Shown here in pieces: positions 8,545-17,080 of a stretch of 63,263 nt of DNA. Every line of letters starts with the position of its first letter. The stretch's first letter is position 1. A program made the position numbers and the translations under genes. Source of the stretch: Bacteriovorax stolpii (GTDB taxonomy: Bacteria; Bdellovibrionota; Bacteriovoracia; Bacteriovoracales; Bacteriovoracaceae); the NCBI GenBank assembly GCA_945905815.1, contig CAMDQH010000009.1, positions 1 through 63,263 of the forward strand, written 5' to 3'. The notes beneath the pieces were generated by a model. It was not told the DNA's origin. It ran no database searches and saw only the letters and a program-made list of their open reading frames with translations.

Positions 8545-10002
8545 TTATTCTTTGCAGTCTGCGAACTCATCTTCTGGATGCGGAAGTTTGATGTCATCGT
8601 TTTCACCACACCCGAGGCTCTTAACTACGGCTTCAGCTTTGGCCACAGCATCCCCCGGCGGGCAAGATTTATCAAAATCAAAATTAGAATTCAGTTCATT
8701 GATCTTCAGGTTCAAGTCTCCAAGCCCACTCTGAAGCACAGTACTAACGTCGGCCCCATCAGCATCTAGCCATTTAATGCTTGGATCTTCATCTTTCTCT
8801 TTTGAACCATCATCAGCGTTAGTGATTTCTACCATGCATGAAGTTGGAACAGGCAGAGAAACAATACAAGCATCACCGGACGAAGCGACTTCGTCTTTCA
8901 CCGGCATAGTGTCCATTTGATGAAACTCGCCATTTTTAGCAACCTTATCCAATAAATTCGGATCATCACACTTACAGTCCTTTACAATGTAGTAAGATGG
9001 AGATTTTAAACCGCCCATAGTCAAATGCGAAGATTGGTCTTTTGAATCATGGAGTAACCCTTGAACCGCAAAATATTTATCCTCGTAATGGTTTTGAGGA
9101 TTTCTTAAAACATCGTAGGCAACCTTAGGGTCAGCAACTTTATCAGAATCTTTGGCAAATTTCTTCTGATAAGAACCAGTCATATAATCGCGGAGATATG
9201 AACTCTTTGGTGTAAAGAGCTTAGGAAACTGCGCCGCTGATTCCGGACTGAGCTTCAAATTATTTACGATAATATCTTTGCAGGGGCCAGAGGAGACTGA
9301 GATACCGTTAAATTCATCTGTTAACAGATCGATGTTAATATCACTGCTCTTTACTTTTTTCTTTCCACCATCAGACCCAACCATTGCTTTTAAACCCGCT
9401 TGAAAGCTCTTTAATCCATCAACGCATTTTTGCACGGCCGGCTTTAATACACCCTTCGTCATGTAAGTCGTATTTGTAATTGGACTAATATCGAAAGACA
9501 AAAGTTCTTCTGATAGCGTATTGATTTGCTCTGGAGAAAGCGGATATTTTTTGAGTGAATCAAAATGAGGTCTGCTACCAGATTTCATGCTTTGATTATC
9601 CCTTGGCTTATATGCAGGGTGAAGTTGACCATCTAGCCCAGTTTCAAGAATTAGACCTGAATGACATTGCCCACATCCAATATGAAAATCTTTCTGCCCT
9701 TCAAATTCCACTGATAGTTTTCCATCTACAGTATTATGCCCTACGGGTTTACACGCCTTGGCGAGACGTCCTGCGTCCCGGTTAAGCAAATTTTGGACAG
9801 CATTTTTAGCACTGAAACAGTTAAGCGGAGTAGAAGAGATTCCCCCAGAAGCAAGGCCAGGAAATTTGAAAGGCTGAGAAGTAAAATGAGAGTTTTTTCT
9901 CTTATGGCCATCAAAATAATCCGTCATTTCCTTGAAGAGTTTACCTTCCGACGATGTCGGAGTAGGCATTGGCCATAATCTTAGCGTGCCCACCAGCATC
10001 AA
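8545..10002 (-). pseudogene. C-terminal part of a frameshifted secreted protein with a CxxCH haem motif
   Basis: This is the largest piece of a gene split over three frames (8545-10404). The 485-codon frame makes sense from about residue 18 onward (SEGKLFKEMTDYF); its first residues are the alternative-frame reading of the preceding fragment. It contains GCGQCHSG, a c-type haem attachment motif, and scattered cysteines such as CKCDD and CPPGD. It has no own ribosome site near a plausible start. It shares a frame with the N-terminal fragment but not the middle one, so one deletion and one insertion compensate. I do not know its function; redox or structural export roles are possible. Treat as a broken gene unless resequencing restores it. 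Confidence 0.6.
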
Positions 10003-10162
10003 CTTTAGTGTAAAAATCGACTTTGTCGGCCGATGACATTTCGTTGATTCGTGCAGAAAAGTATTTTAAAGCATCCCGAGTTTGAGAATTTTTACAATTA
10101 TCAATGACGGCGGGATCAGTGATTCCATTATTCTTTAGAAGTTTATCGATGGTTTGATCCAA
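9941..10162 (-). pseudogene. Middle fragment of the frameshifted secreted gene
   Basis: An open frame with natural protein composition (TIDKLLKNNG, ALKYFSARINEMSS) links the N- and C-terminal pieces. It has no start codon with a ribosome site; upstream its frame stays open (KNLTLKDDASLD) back to the N-terminal fragment's stop, showing that it is a continuation. It ends at TAA 9941-9943. A perfect 6-bp inverted repeat with a 3-base loop (TCCGAC/GTCGGA, 9947-9961) lies just before that stop, where the reading must move +1 to enter the C-terminal frame. Confidence 0.55.
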
Positions 10163-10182
10163 AGAAGCGTCATCTTTTAATG

Positions 10183-10404
10183 TTAAATTTTTGACTCAAG
10201 GTCACTCGCCGACCCCTTACCAAAGATTCCCTTATGATCAGTTAAAGAATTGTAATAGCGGCGAATATAAGGCGCTCCTTGATCGCGACCAGAGGGCTCC
10301 ATATCTGAGAATTCAATAAAATTATTACCATTTTCAGGATCCACGAAGGCCACAACCCAAGAAGAGGAAAGTGCCAAAATTACAAAAATAAATAGATTTT
10401 TCAT
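10183..10404 (-). pseudogene. N-terminal fragment: signal peptide plus RHS/YD-like N-terminal motif
   Basis: This 73-codon frame starts with a signal peptide (MKNLFIFVILALSSSWVVA). The next block, GAPYIRRYYNSLTDHKG followed by IFGKG, resembles the start of RHS/YD-repeat exported proteins (DUF6531-like), where a YNS...GxFGxGW pattern is usual. The frame ends at TAA 10183-10185 just after a run of five A residues; a -1 shift there joins it to the next fragment. The parsimonious reading is a 1-base deletion in an ancestral A tract. No Shine-Dalgarno is visible before the ATG. Confidence 0.55.
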
Positions 10405-10429
10405 TACTAGAGTTTAAAACAAGAAGGGC

Positions 10430-10459
10430 AAAAAAAAAAGCGCCCATAAAGGGCGCTTT
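10430..10459 (-). terminator. Rho-independent terminator of the subtilase gene
   Basis: On the minus strand a GCGCCC/GGGCGC stem (10440-10456) with loop TTTAT is followed by a T tract of about ten residues, just after the stop of the subtilase gene. Confidence 0.9.
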
Positions 10460-10475
10460 CCGAAAACCAATAAAG

Positions 10476-11810
10476 TTATTTAAACATTGGAGTCAATGGC
10501 ATAGGAACCACATTTTGTGGGGCCACTTGCGTCTTGGCGTCAACTAAAGCATCTTTAATTTGTACATTAGCACGAGATACAGCTTCATCAACTGTCATCG
10601 AATTAGTCATTTCAGCAGCTACAACAGCTCTCTCAAGGTTAACAATTCCAGCGGCAGTAACTTTCCCTGTTAAAAAAGCTTTTTTATCAACAGTTCCCAT
10701 AAGGATCTTTTTGATATCAAGCGGGTTTAGCTTAACGTTGGCACCTTTAATTTTAGCTGCAACGTTGGCAACATAAGGAGACGCTTGAGATGTACCAGAA
10801 ACTTCAAGGTAATCGTTTCCAGGGATAGAAGATTTAATCAACATACCTGGAGCTGCGATATCAACCATTTTTGTTCCAAAGTTTGAAAATGGAGCAAAGA
10901 ATTCGTTTTTATAAGTCGCACCAACTGAAATAACGTTATCAGCTTTGATATTGGCCGGAGATGTACCGAACTCATCGTTACTCATTCCATCGTTACCTGC
11001 AGCGAAAACAAAAAGAATATTTGGAGCAGCGGCAACGAATTTAGATCCTTCTTTAACTAAAGAACCAATGAATAAAGAAGCAGCTCTGTTTGATTCTTCT
11101 TCAGTTGGCTTTTTGAAGAAAATGGCACGGAATGCAAGATCGCCAATCATTTTACCTTGCTTAAATCCAGTCCCAAAAGAACCGTTTGCAACATCAGCTT
11201 TGTGACCAGCTGCAAATACAGCAATATCAGTGAGAAGTTTCATCTGCTGAGATGCAAGGGCTAAAAAAGCAGTTTCAAGTAGCTGCCATTTTTTTTCTGG
11301 ATCTGCAGACTTGTTAGCTGAAAGGCCTTCAAAGAAAGGCTTCACTTCTGTCGGGATCAATTTAATTCCCATTGCTTCGTTTGATGATTCACGAATAGTG
11401 ATACCAGCAACGTGCGTCCCGTGAACGAAGTTACCAAATTTCCCCATTTCACTAATGAACTCAGGATCTTTCACTTTTTCTTTCATCCAAGTGATTTCAG
11501 CTTCAGTTGCTGTATGGAGAAAATATTTACCTTGGATATCAAAGTACTTTTTGCAATCAGGAGAAAATGTTCCTAGATATTTATAATCGATAATTTTGCC
11601 GTTTTGTTCAGCAAAGTTCCAACCATGAACATCATCTTGATATCCATTACCATCTTCATCTCTATTGTCTTCAATCTCATTGGCGTTAGTCCAAAGGTTA
11701 GAAACAATCATTTCGTGTTTGTAATCAAGGCCAGAATCGATGACGGCAATTTTAGCGGCTTGGGCAGTAGACAATGCTCCAAGAACAGCGAGAGCTGCGA
11801 TGAATTTCAT
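10476..11810 (-). CDS. Secreted subtilisin-like serine protease (S8)
   Basis: Serine endopeptidase of the subtilase family. The ATG at 11810 was chosen over an in-frame start 15 bases upstream because AAGGAG lies 5-7 bases before it. The product has 444 residues. The signal peptide (MKFIAALAVLGALSTAQA) is followed almost immediately by the catalytic Asp25 (AVIDSGLD). His130 lies in VHGTHVAG and Ser341 in SGTSQASPYVA; FVFAAGNDG supplies the oxyanion-hole Asn. Most secreted subtilases carry an inhibitor-I9 prodomain between signal and catalytic core; it is absent here. DEDGNGYQDDVHGWNF is typical of calcium-binding relatives. It has its own terminator. Confidence 0.92.
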   Translation of the reverse strand: MKFIAALAVLGALSTAQAAKIAVIDSGLDYKHEMIVSNLWTNANEIEDNRDEDGNGYQDDVHGWNFAEQNGKIIDYKYLGTFSPDCKKYFDIQGKYFLHTATEAEITWMKEKVKDPEFISEMGKFGNFVHGTHVAGITIRESSNEAMGIKLIPTEVKPFFEGLSANKSADPEKKWQLLETAFLALASQQMKLLTDIAVFAAGHKADVANGSFGTGFKQGKMIGDLAFRAIFFKKPTEEESNRAASLFIGSLVKEGSKFVAAAPNILFVFAAGNDGMSNDEFGTSPANIKADNVISVGATYKNEFFAPFSNFGTKMVDIAAPGMLIKSSIPGNDYLEVSGTSQASPYVANVAAKIKGANVKLNPLDIKKILMGTVDKKAFLTGKVTAAGIVNLERAVVAAEMTNSMTVDEAVSRANVQIKDALVDAKTQVAPQNVVPMPLTPMFK

Positions 11811-11874
11811 ATTTTCTCCTTCCATGAGAGTTTAAGTGTTGAAATTGTCTCTGTATGAGAAGGGAACGTCAAAA

Positions 11875-11899
11875 TAAAAAGCCCCTCTTTTGAGGGGCC
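11875..11899 (-). terminator. Rho-independent terminator of the trypsin-like protease gene
   Basis: GCCCCTC/GAGGGGC stem (11881-11898) with a TTTT/AAAA loop, followed on the minus strand by TTTTTATTTT. Confidence 0.9.
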
Positions 11900-11929
11900 T
11901 GTAAGATAATATTTGCTAAAGAAGGTGGC

Positions 11930-12793
11930 CTAGATTCCAGGAACGTTTCTAATGTATGTAACATCTTCTCCGCGGCAACCATCAGCTGCGCACAGATTTG
12001 ATACCTGGCATCCTAGGGCAGAGTTATAGACATAATCTGTCTCGCCACGCACCAAAATGCCTTCAACTTCTCCAGTCTCGACATTAAATACTGCCGAACC
12101 TGAGTTACCACCATATGTATCTAGGTTTGCTTGAAAAAACTTTCCTTGAAGGTTTCTTACATTGGCCCCATCTGCAATTTTAGTCGGCATCCCAGTCGGA
12201 TGACCAATAACAACAATTGAATCACCTTTAGAAATCTTGCCTGACTGACGAACCTTTAATGGCAATCGATCAGTAACTTTGCGGTCAAGCTCAATAAACG
12301 CATAATCATCTTTAGTAGCGCTATCTAATTTACGAGAAATGATACTTTTACATGAATAAACACTCGTTGATGAAACATTAACGGTCCCTTGCTCAGCATG
12401 GTCAACCTTAAAATCAAAAACCCATTTAAAGTTTTTACAATCTTCTTCAGATTTAATGCAATGGCCGGCGGTAACAAGCTTGTTGTTAGCAACTAGAAAG
12501 CCCGAACAATTAGCAGCGGAAATCTGGCTAGAAAATCTCTCCTTAGCACAAATACCCCTGGCCTGAAGGGTGGAACCTGAAATTTCAACTTCGCCGTTTA
12601 AAATTGATTTAAGATTTGAATCACTAATCATTGCGGCCGTGGACTTGGCCAGTTCAATGAATGAAGCATTAGTTGAATCATAGACATCTTTGCGATTATC
12701 TTCACCGTAGATAACATTGATGCTCTCAGTGGACGCTACAACTTGGCCAGAGAGAAGGATAAAGCTAACGAGAAGTAGAGATGAAATTTTCAT
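11930..12793 (-). CDS. Secreted trypsin-like serine protease (S1)
   Basis: Extracytoplasmic chymotrypsin-fold protease of 287 residues. The start at ATG 12793 gives a clean signal peptide (MKISSLLLVSFILLSGQVVA) with AAAGGA upstream. The triad is His111 in VTAGHCIKS, Asp163 in DDYAFIEL, and Ser231 in YGGNSGSAVF. The propeptide of about 60-80 residues ends before the CSGFLVANN strand that precedes the His. The GNSGS form and one-domain layout resemble V8/glutamyl-endopeptidase-type bacterial enzymes more than digestive trypsins. Cysteines near the C-terminus (GCQVSNLCAADGC) probably form disulfides. It neighbours the subtilase but has a separate terminator. Confidence 0.9.
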   Translation of the reverse strand: MKISSLLLVSFILLSGQVVASTESINVIYGEDNRKDVYDSTNASFIELAKSTAAMISDSNLKSILNGEVEISGSTLQARGICAKERFSSQISAANCSGFLVANNKLVTAGHCIKSEEDCKNFKWVFDFKVDHAEQGTVNVSSTSVYSCKSIISRKLDSATKDDYAFIELDRKVTDRLPLKVRQSGKISKGDSIVVIGHPTGMPTKIADGANVRNLQGKFFQANLDTYGGNSGSAVFNVETGEVEGILVRGETDYVYNSALGCQVSNLCAADGCRGEDVTYIRNVPGI

Positions 12794-12878
12794 GCGGAAA
12801 TCCTTTTCCAAAAGAAAGTAACTGAGTACCGCTGTTGATTGTTCCAGAAGTCTTAAAGATTCGTAAACTAATAGATTC

Positions 12879-13262
12879 TTACAAAGTTAGTGAGGTATAT
12901 GGCGATAATGTTGGGCGAAAATCTGGCACAAACCGCCATACCCGACCATCGGGATCAACTAGGCTGCATAAGTAATTATCTGCACCTAAAAAGAGAAACC
13001 TACTAGGTCCACGACGATAATAAAAGAAGTCCACCCTCTTTTTCAAGGCTTCATACTCATCATGCTCCAAGGCAAATTCCACGTTACTTGCAACCTGATG
13101 CGGGGCCGTCGGTACTTTTTTGATCTCAAGCCATGTTGAATTAAGATCCAAACGCATAGAGATATCAGTCAACTCCTGAAGCTCCAGTTCTAATACCTCT
13201 GTTAAAAATGACAGGTAGTCTTCAAAATAAACGGTATCAAGAGTTAAACCAGATAGTTTCAT
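12879..13262 (-). CDS. VOC (glyoxalase/bleomycin-resistance fold) protein
   Basis: A 127-residue cytoplasmic protein with the single-module VOC pattern: N-terminal KLSGLTLDTVYFEDYLSFLTEVLEL, a central FALEHDEYEALKKR helix and the C-terminal SLVDPDGRVWRFV strand typical of glyoxalase-like folds. The usual metal ligands (His/Glu) are not all evident, so catalysis is uncertain. It is divergent from the scramblase-family gene with only about 30 bases between starts, so their promoters must overlap. Possible roles are antibiotic binding, a lyase/dioxygenase-like reaction or a structural binding protein. Confidence 0.6.
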   Translation of the reverse strand: MKLSGLTLDTVYFEDYLSFLTEVLELELQELTDISMRLDLNSTWLEIKKVPTAPHQVASNVEFALEHDEYEALKKRVDFFYYRRGPSRFLFLGADNYLCSLVDPDGRVWRFVPDFRPTLSPYTSLTL

Positions 13263-13291
13263 ATCTGTATATTACAAGCTAATATGTGTTC

Positions 13292-13945
13292 ATGAAAACA
13301 AAATTCGAAGAAACACTCAGTGCTTCAAAAAAGCTGCATGTTCAACAGGTCCTTGAAGGTTTTGAAATCTTGCTTGGATATGAAACACGAAACAAGTACC
13401 GCATTCTTGACGAGAATATGAATCCTATCGCTTTTGCGGCAGAAGCATCTAAAGGCTTTGGCGCTGCCCTTATGCGTGGGCTGCTCAAGCATTGGCGCAG
13501 TTTTGAAATTGAAATTTTTGATCAAAACCGCCAGATGATGTATCGAGCAATATTTCCCTTTAGATGGTTCTTTAAAGTTCTTTATCTGGAAAACGATAGT
13601 GGTAACCTCATGGGTCACCTACAACAACGTTTCTCCATCCTGTATAAGAAATTTGATCTATGCGATGCAAACGGCATGATCATCGCCGAAGTCAATAGCC
13701 CCATTTTTAAACTATGGACGTTCGAATTCAGAAAAAATAACCGTAAAATCGGAACCATTCAAAAACAATGGTCAGGTGCCTTAAACGAAATTTTCACGGA
13801 TAAAGATAATTTCATCGTTAGCTTCGCTCAACCAGATCTTAAAGTAGAAACAAAGGCATTGATGATGGCGGCATGTTTAATGGTGGATATTGTGTATTTT
13901 GAGAATAATCAGGGATCAGGAAGTATTCTCAATTTGGTCGATTAA
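13292..13945 (+). CDS. Scramblase/LURP-one-family protein
   Basis: The 217-residue protein matches the phospholipid scramblase/LURP-one (Tubby-like beta-barrel) family. FEILLGYETRNKYRILDENM opens the barrel and WTFEFRKNNRKIGTIQKQWSG is the internal signature. FTDKDNF and a C-terminal hydrophobic helix (ALMMAACLMVDIVYFE) match eukaryotic scramblases and bacterial homologues. There is no signal peptide; the terminal helix may contact the membrane. The in-frame GTG at 13286 is an alternative start; neither start has a clear Shine-Dalgarno. Actual lipid scrambling by bacterial members is not established, so only the family is asserted. Confidence 0.8.
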   Translation: MKTKFEETLSASKKLHVQQVLEGFEILLGYETRNKYRILDENMNPIAFAAEASKGFGAALMRGLLKHWRSFEIEIFDQNRQMMYRAIFPFRWFFKVLYLENDSGNLMGHLQQRFSILYKKFDLCDANGMIIAEVNSPIFKLWTFEFRKNNRKIGTIQKQWSGALNEIFTDKDNFIVSFAQPDLKVETKALMMAACLMVDIVYFENNQGSGSILNLVD

Positions 13946-13948
13946 AAA

Positions 13949-15187
13949 TCATGTTTTTTTAAATTTGAGGATGAAACAAGTCTGGGAGAGATCCGGTGAT
14001 AGTTCCAAATCACCACCCATTCCATTCATAAGTGCCTTTGAAATACTCAGGCCAAGCCCGGTGCCCACCCCAATTTCTTTAGTTGTATAAAAAGGCTGAA
14101 ATAATTTTTTTCTTACGTCGACTGAGATCCCAGCGCCTGAATCTCTGATTTTGAGAACAACTTGACCTTCAAATTCTTCATTTGAAAGCCAAATTCTCCT
14201 GTTATCTTCAGCATTTTTGAGAAGCTCATCAATACTATTGCCTAAAAGATTAATCAGAACTTGTGATAATTGAGAAATGTTTACTCGTACTAACGTATCT
14301 TGATTTATGCCTGAAAAATCTAGTTCAATTAATGAATTACGAACTCTTTCAGCACATAAATTAAGAACATCTTCGATGGCCAAAAACAAATTCGTCGCAA
14401 CAATTTCTTCTTTCGCCCCGGACTTTGAAATTCTCCGCATTGATGTCACGACTCTAGAAATGCGATGGGCCATATCATTTATTTTGGATAGAGTTTTATT
14501 AACTTCGACATCTGTGGCAGACCCATCAGTTAATTGAGACAATATCATTTCACAGCGACCAATAATCACGGCCAGGGGATTATTAATTTCATGAGCAATA
14601 CCCGCTGCGATTTCACCAAGTGAAGCAAGACGACTTGAACTAATCAAGCTTTGCTCTTGGGTCTTAAGTCGTTCATCTTTTCTCTTCAATTCAGTGATAT
14701 CTTCAAAAATTAAAATTGTACCGGTTTGGTTATTAAGTTTGGTAAAACGGCACAGAAATGTCCTAAGGGAATTATCCTCTCCACATGTCCACTCGAAAAC
14801 TCCAGCTCTGTCTTTAAATGCAAATAAATCCTCTATTTTAAACGGCAGCAAGGAAACATCGAATGCCCTATTTTTAAAAGTAGGCTTCAAATCATTATCC
14901 AAAACGACAATTTGCTCATTCATACTATCTAAAATTGTATTTAAGAATATTCTCTGCGATGCGGTTCTTCTAAATTGCATATAAAGAACGAAAATAAAAA
15001 CGGGCACTGAAACGGAGCTAAATAAATAAATCGATTGTGATTTATAAACATCAGATGCATTTACGAAATTCCAAGGAAGTCCTAATTCTGCAAGGTCAAT
15101 TGCTATAAATAAAAGAGGTACAGTTTGTCCTGCGGTCATTGAGAGGAATATCGATAATAATAAATTGGACAACTTATTCTTGGTCAT
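13949..15187 (-). CDS. Membrane sensor histidine kinase (PAS-HisKA-HATPase)
   Basis: Transmits a signal by autophosphorylation to the response regulator encoded just upstream. Two hydrophobic segments near the N-terminus (LSNLLLSIFLSMTAG... and SIYLFSSVSVPVFIFVLYM) flank a short periplasmic loop. A PAS-like domain follows (ILDSMNEQIVVLDNDL to LIFEDITELKRK). The HisKA box AHEINNPLA has the phospho-acceptor His199. The ATPase domain shows the N box NLLGNSIDELLKN, G1 RDSGAGIS and G2 GVGTGLGLSISKAL. I chose the only early ATG; an upstream TTG at 15280 would overlap the regulator by about 26 bases. The sensed cue is unknown. Confidence 0.85.
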   Translation of the reverse strand: MTKNKLSNLLLSIFLSMTAGQTVPLLFIAIDLAELGLPWNFVNASDVYKSQSIYLFSSVSVPVFIFVLYMQFRRTASQRIFLNTILDSMNEQIVVLDNDLKPTFKNRAFDVSLLPFKIEDLFAFKDRAGVFEWTCGEDNSLRTFLCRFTKLNNQTGTILIFEDITELKRKDERLKTQEQSLISSSRLASLGEIAAGIAHEINNPLAVIIGRCEMILSQLTDGSATDVEVNKTLSKINDMAHRISRVVTSMRRISKSGAKEEIVATNLFLAIEDVLNLCAERVRNSLIELDFSGINQDTLVRVNISQLSQVLINLLGNSIDELLKNAEDNRRIWLSNEEFEGQVVLKIRDSGAGISVDVRKKLFQPFYTTKEIGVGTGLGLSISKALMNGMGGDLELSPDLSQTCFILKFKKT

Positions 15188-15254
15188 TTTATAATTTGAA
15201 AACCTTTTAACTGTAAATTTGTTTGTATTAATTGATTTCAAAGTTTTCAAAATT

Positions 15255-16046
15255 TTACTTTTTGGATTTTTCTTCTGCAAGAAGTCTAGTCATATCTTCT
15301 AGTCTTGACGTTACCGTTTCCAGCAATATTTTGAACCACTTTGGCTGAGTAGAAATCACAGCTTCAAGCTTTTCTTTCTGTATACTGATAAGGACACAAT
15401 CGGTAACTGCCAAAACTGAAGCTGTTCGAACTTTACCCACTAGAAATCCCATCTCACCAACCATCTCTCCCGCTCCAACACTTGAAACGGTTACGCTAGT
15501 TCCATTTTTTGCTTTTCTAACAATCTTAAGCGCCCCTTCTTTTACAAAAAAAAGATCAGAACTTTCATCACCCTCTTTAATGACAACTTCGCCGGCCTTA
15601 AAATTAACCATACCAGAAGTACCGGTCACAGATTTTTTTTCCAGTAATCGATTCACTTTATCTAAAACATCCTTAGGGCTAAATGGCTTGTTTAAAACTT
15701 CAATATTTCCTAAGAGTTCAATTTCAACTCGAAAGTCATCAAGAGAAGCACTTATAAGAACAATGGGGATAGGTTTGTAACTAGCACCCAACCTCATCTT
15801 TTTCTGTGCCTCATCTGTTTGAATTAGTTGGACGAATTTTATTCCGTCTTTTTTTGGCATCCTAATATCTGTCATAATAAGATCAAACGTTTCATTGGAA
15901 TACTTAAAAGCGCCATCAACTCCGTCGATAGCAGTCGTTACTTTAAAACCTGCAGTTGTAAGGATGTCAGAAAGCATCTCCAGAAAATCGCTGTCATCAT
16001 CTACAATCAAAATTTTGTGTTTAATTTTTTTTCCTGAGTCTTCCAT
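15255..16046 (-). CDS. Response regulator with REC and cyclic-nucleotide-binding domains
   Basis: The 263-residue protein starts with a receiver domain: acidic pocket ILIVDDDSD (residues 13-20), phospho-acceptor Asp60 in MTDIRMP, and the conserved Lys in LNKPFS. This is followed by a cNMP-binding domain (GEVVIKEGDESSDLFFVKEG to CVLISIQKEKLEAVI) with the beta-roll pattern GEMVGEMGFLVGKVRTASV. No DNA-binding helix-turn-helix is seen after it, unlike CRP, and it ends with a short helix (LEDMTRLLAEEKSKK). It therefore probably acts through protein contacts or by sensing cAMP/cGMP/c-di-GMP together with phosphorylation. It precedes its likely kinase in one operon. Confidence 0.85.
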   Translation of the reverse strand: MEDSGKKIKHKILIVDDDSDFLEMLSDILTTAGFKVTTAIDGVDGAFKYSNETFDLIMTDIRMPKKDGIKFVQLIQTDEAQKKMRLGASYKPIPIVLISASLDDFRVEIELLGNIEVLNKPFSPKDVLDKVNRLLEKKSVTGTSGMVNFKAGEVVIKEGDESSDLFFVKEGALKIVRKAKNGTSVTVSSVGAGEMVGEMGFLVGKVRTASVLAVTDCVLISIQKEKLEAVISTQPKWFKILLETVTSRLEDMTRLLAEEKSKK

Positions 16047-16324
16047 AGATTCTCCATCTTTTTAAACCTTAAGAATAACTCAACATCGTCATATAAGGAC
16101 AAAATATTAAATAACTGAAGATTTTAGTGCTTAAAAAAATACTATTAAGATTGTCTTAATATCTCTTGTCTTCGAAATCAGACATTTAATAAATTAGGAC
16201 TTATTTTAACAACGCTTTAAATGAAAGCATCAGCTGACATAAAAGCAATAACTCATAAATACACATATACAAAGATAAGGTCGTTTATTTTACTCCGGCT
16301 GAATACAATGTAAACGGAGCATGA

Positions 16325-17080
16325 CTAAGGTATTAAATCCGGCCGATGAGTCCTGATCCAGACCTCTCCCGATAGTTGATTCTTTATTTTTTCTAACTCC
16401 AGGACATGTAAACGATCCAACTCATCCCTGCCTTCGAGGCCATACTTCTTTCTTAGAAATGATTTTCTGGAAAAGCCAATTAACCAACGATTATGTTTGG
16501 ACATCTTTTGGATTTTTCCAAAGGTCTCAAGAATCTCCCAGTTTTGCTCAAAGGTTTTGGAGAATCCCAGACAAGGATCAAATATGACATGTGGGTGAAT
16601 ATGAGATCGGAAATATTCGTGTAGATTCAGTTCGTGCGAAACATAGTCCATGTGCCGACCTGAGAGCTCCCTCGAAGGGGCGAGATTATGGCAAAAAATA
16701 TAATCATGCCCCGACTTTAAAAACTCTCTAACTGAGTCATCAAATTTTCCGGAGACATCATTCCAAATCAGTCTATTTTTAAGCTTATGATCCCGCCAAT
16801 GCTTAAGCAGTTCAAATATTGTCTCTGGATGATAAGTGTCCGCACTAATGGTGGTGGTTACGTCGTTAAGTAGAGGCAGCACCATTTGCCATCTTTCCCA
16901 TTCAGTCTGCCAAGGGATCGAATGATTCTGTGGAGCAGTGGATTCGGCACCAATATCGATTGCATCAAATTGATTAAGATTTTTTAAGCGATGGGAAATG
17001 GTGTCGGGAGACAAGAACTCTCCCCCATCAGAAAAAGAATCAGGGGTGACATTCATCACCCCCATTCGTTTAAGTTTCAT
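16325..17080 (-). CDS. folP: Dihydropteroate synthase
   Basis: Condenses 6-hydroxymethyl-dihydropterin pyrophosphate with p-aminobenzoate in folate synthesis. It has GVMNVTPDSFSDGG near the N-terminus, AIDIGAESTAP, IWNDVSG, the pterin-binding DPCLGFSK and the C-terminal GFSRKSFLR. At 251 residues it is slightly shorter than most DHPS (about 270-280). Its ATG follows directly on the ftsH TAA with no spacer and no obvious Shine-Dalgarno, so it probably depends on translational coupling. tilS-ftsH-folP is a widely conserved order. Together with thyA-folA in this window it completes much of the folate/dTMP cycle. Confidence 0.93.
   Translation of the reverse strand: MKLKRMGVMNVTPDSFSDGGEFLSPDTISHRLKNLNQFDAIDIGAESTAPQNHSIPWQTEWERWQMVLPLLNDVTTTISADTYHPETIFELLKHWRDHKLKNRLIWNDVSGKFDDSVREFLKSGHDYIFCHNLAPSRELSGRHMDYVSHELNLHEYFRSHIHPHVIFDPCLGFSKTFEQNWEILETFGKIQKMSKHNRWLIGFSRKSFLRKKYGLEGRDELDRLHVLELEKIKNQLSGEVWIRTHRPDLIP

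Noticed and set aside
10183-10200. Programmed -1 ribosomal frameshift in the RHS-like/cytochrome gene
   Set aside because: The zero-frame codons (AAA ATT) do not form a canonical X XXY YYZ heptamer and no clear downstream stimulatory structure is present; mutation or sequencing error is simpler.
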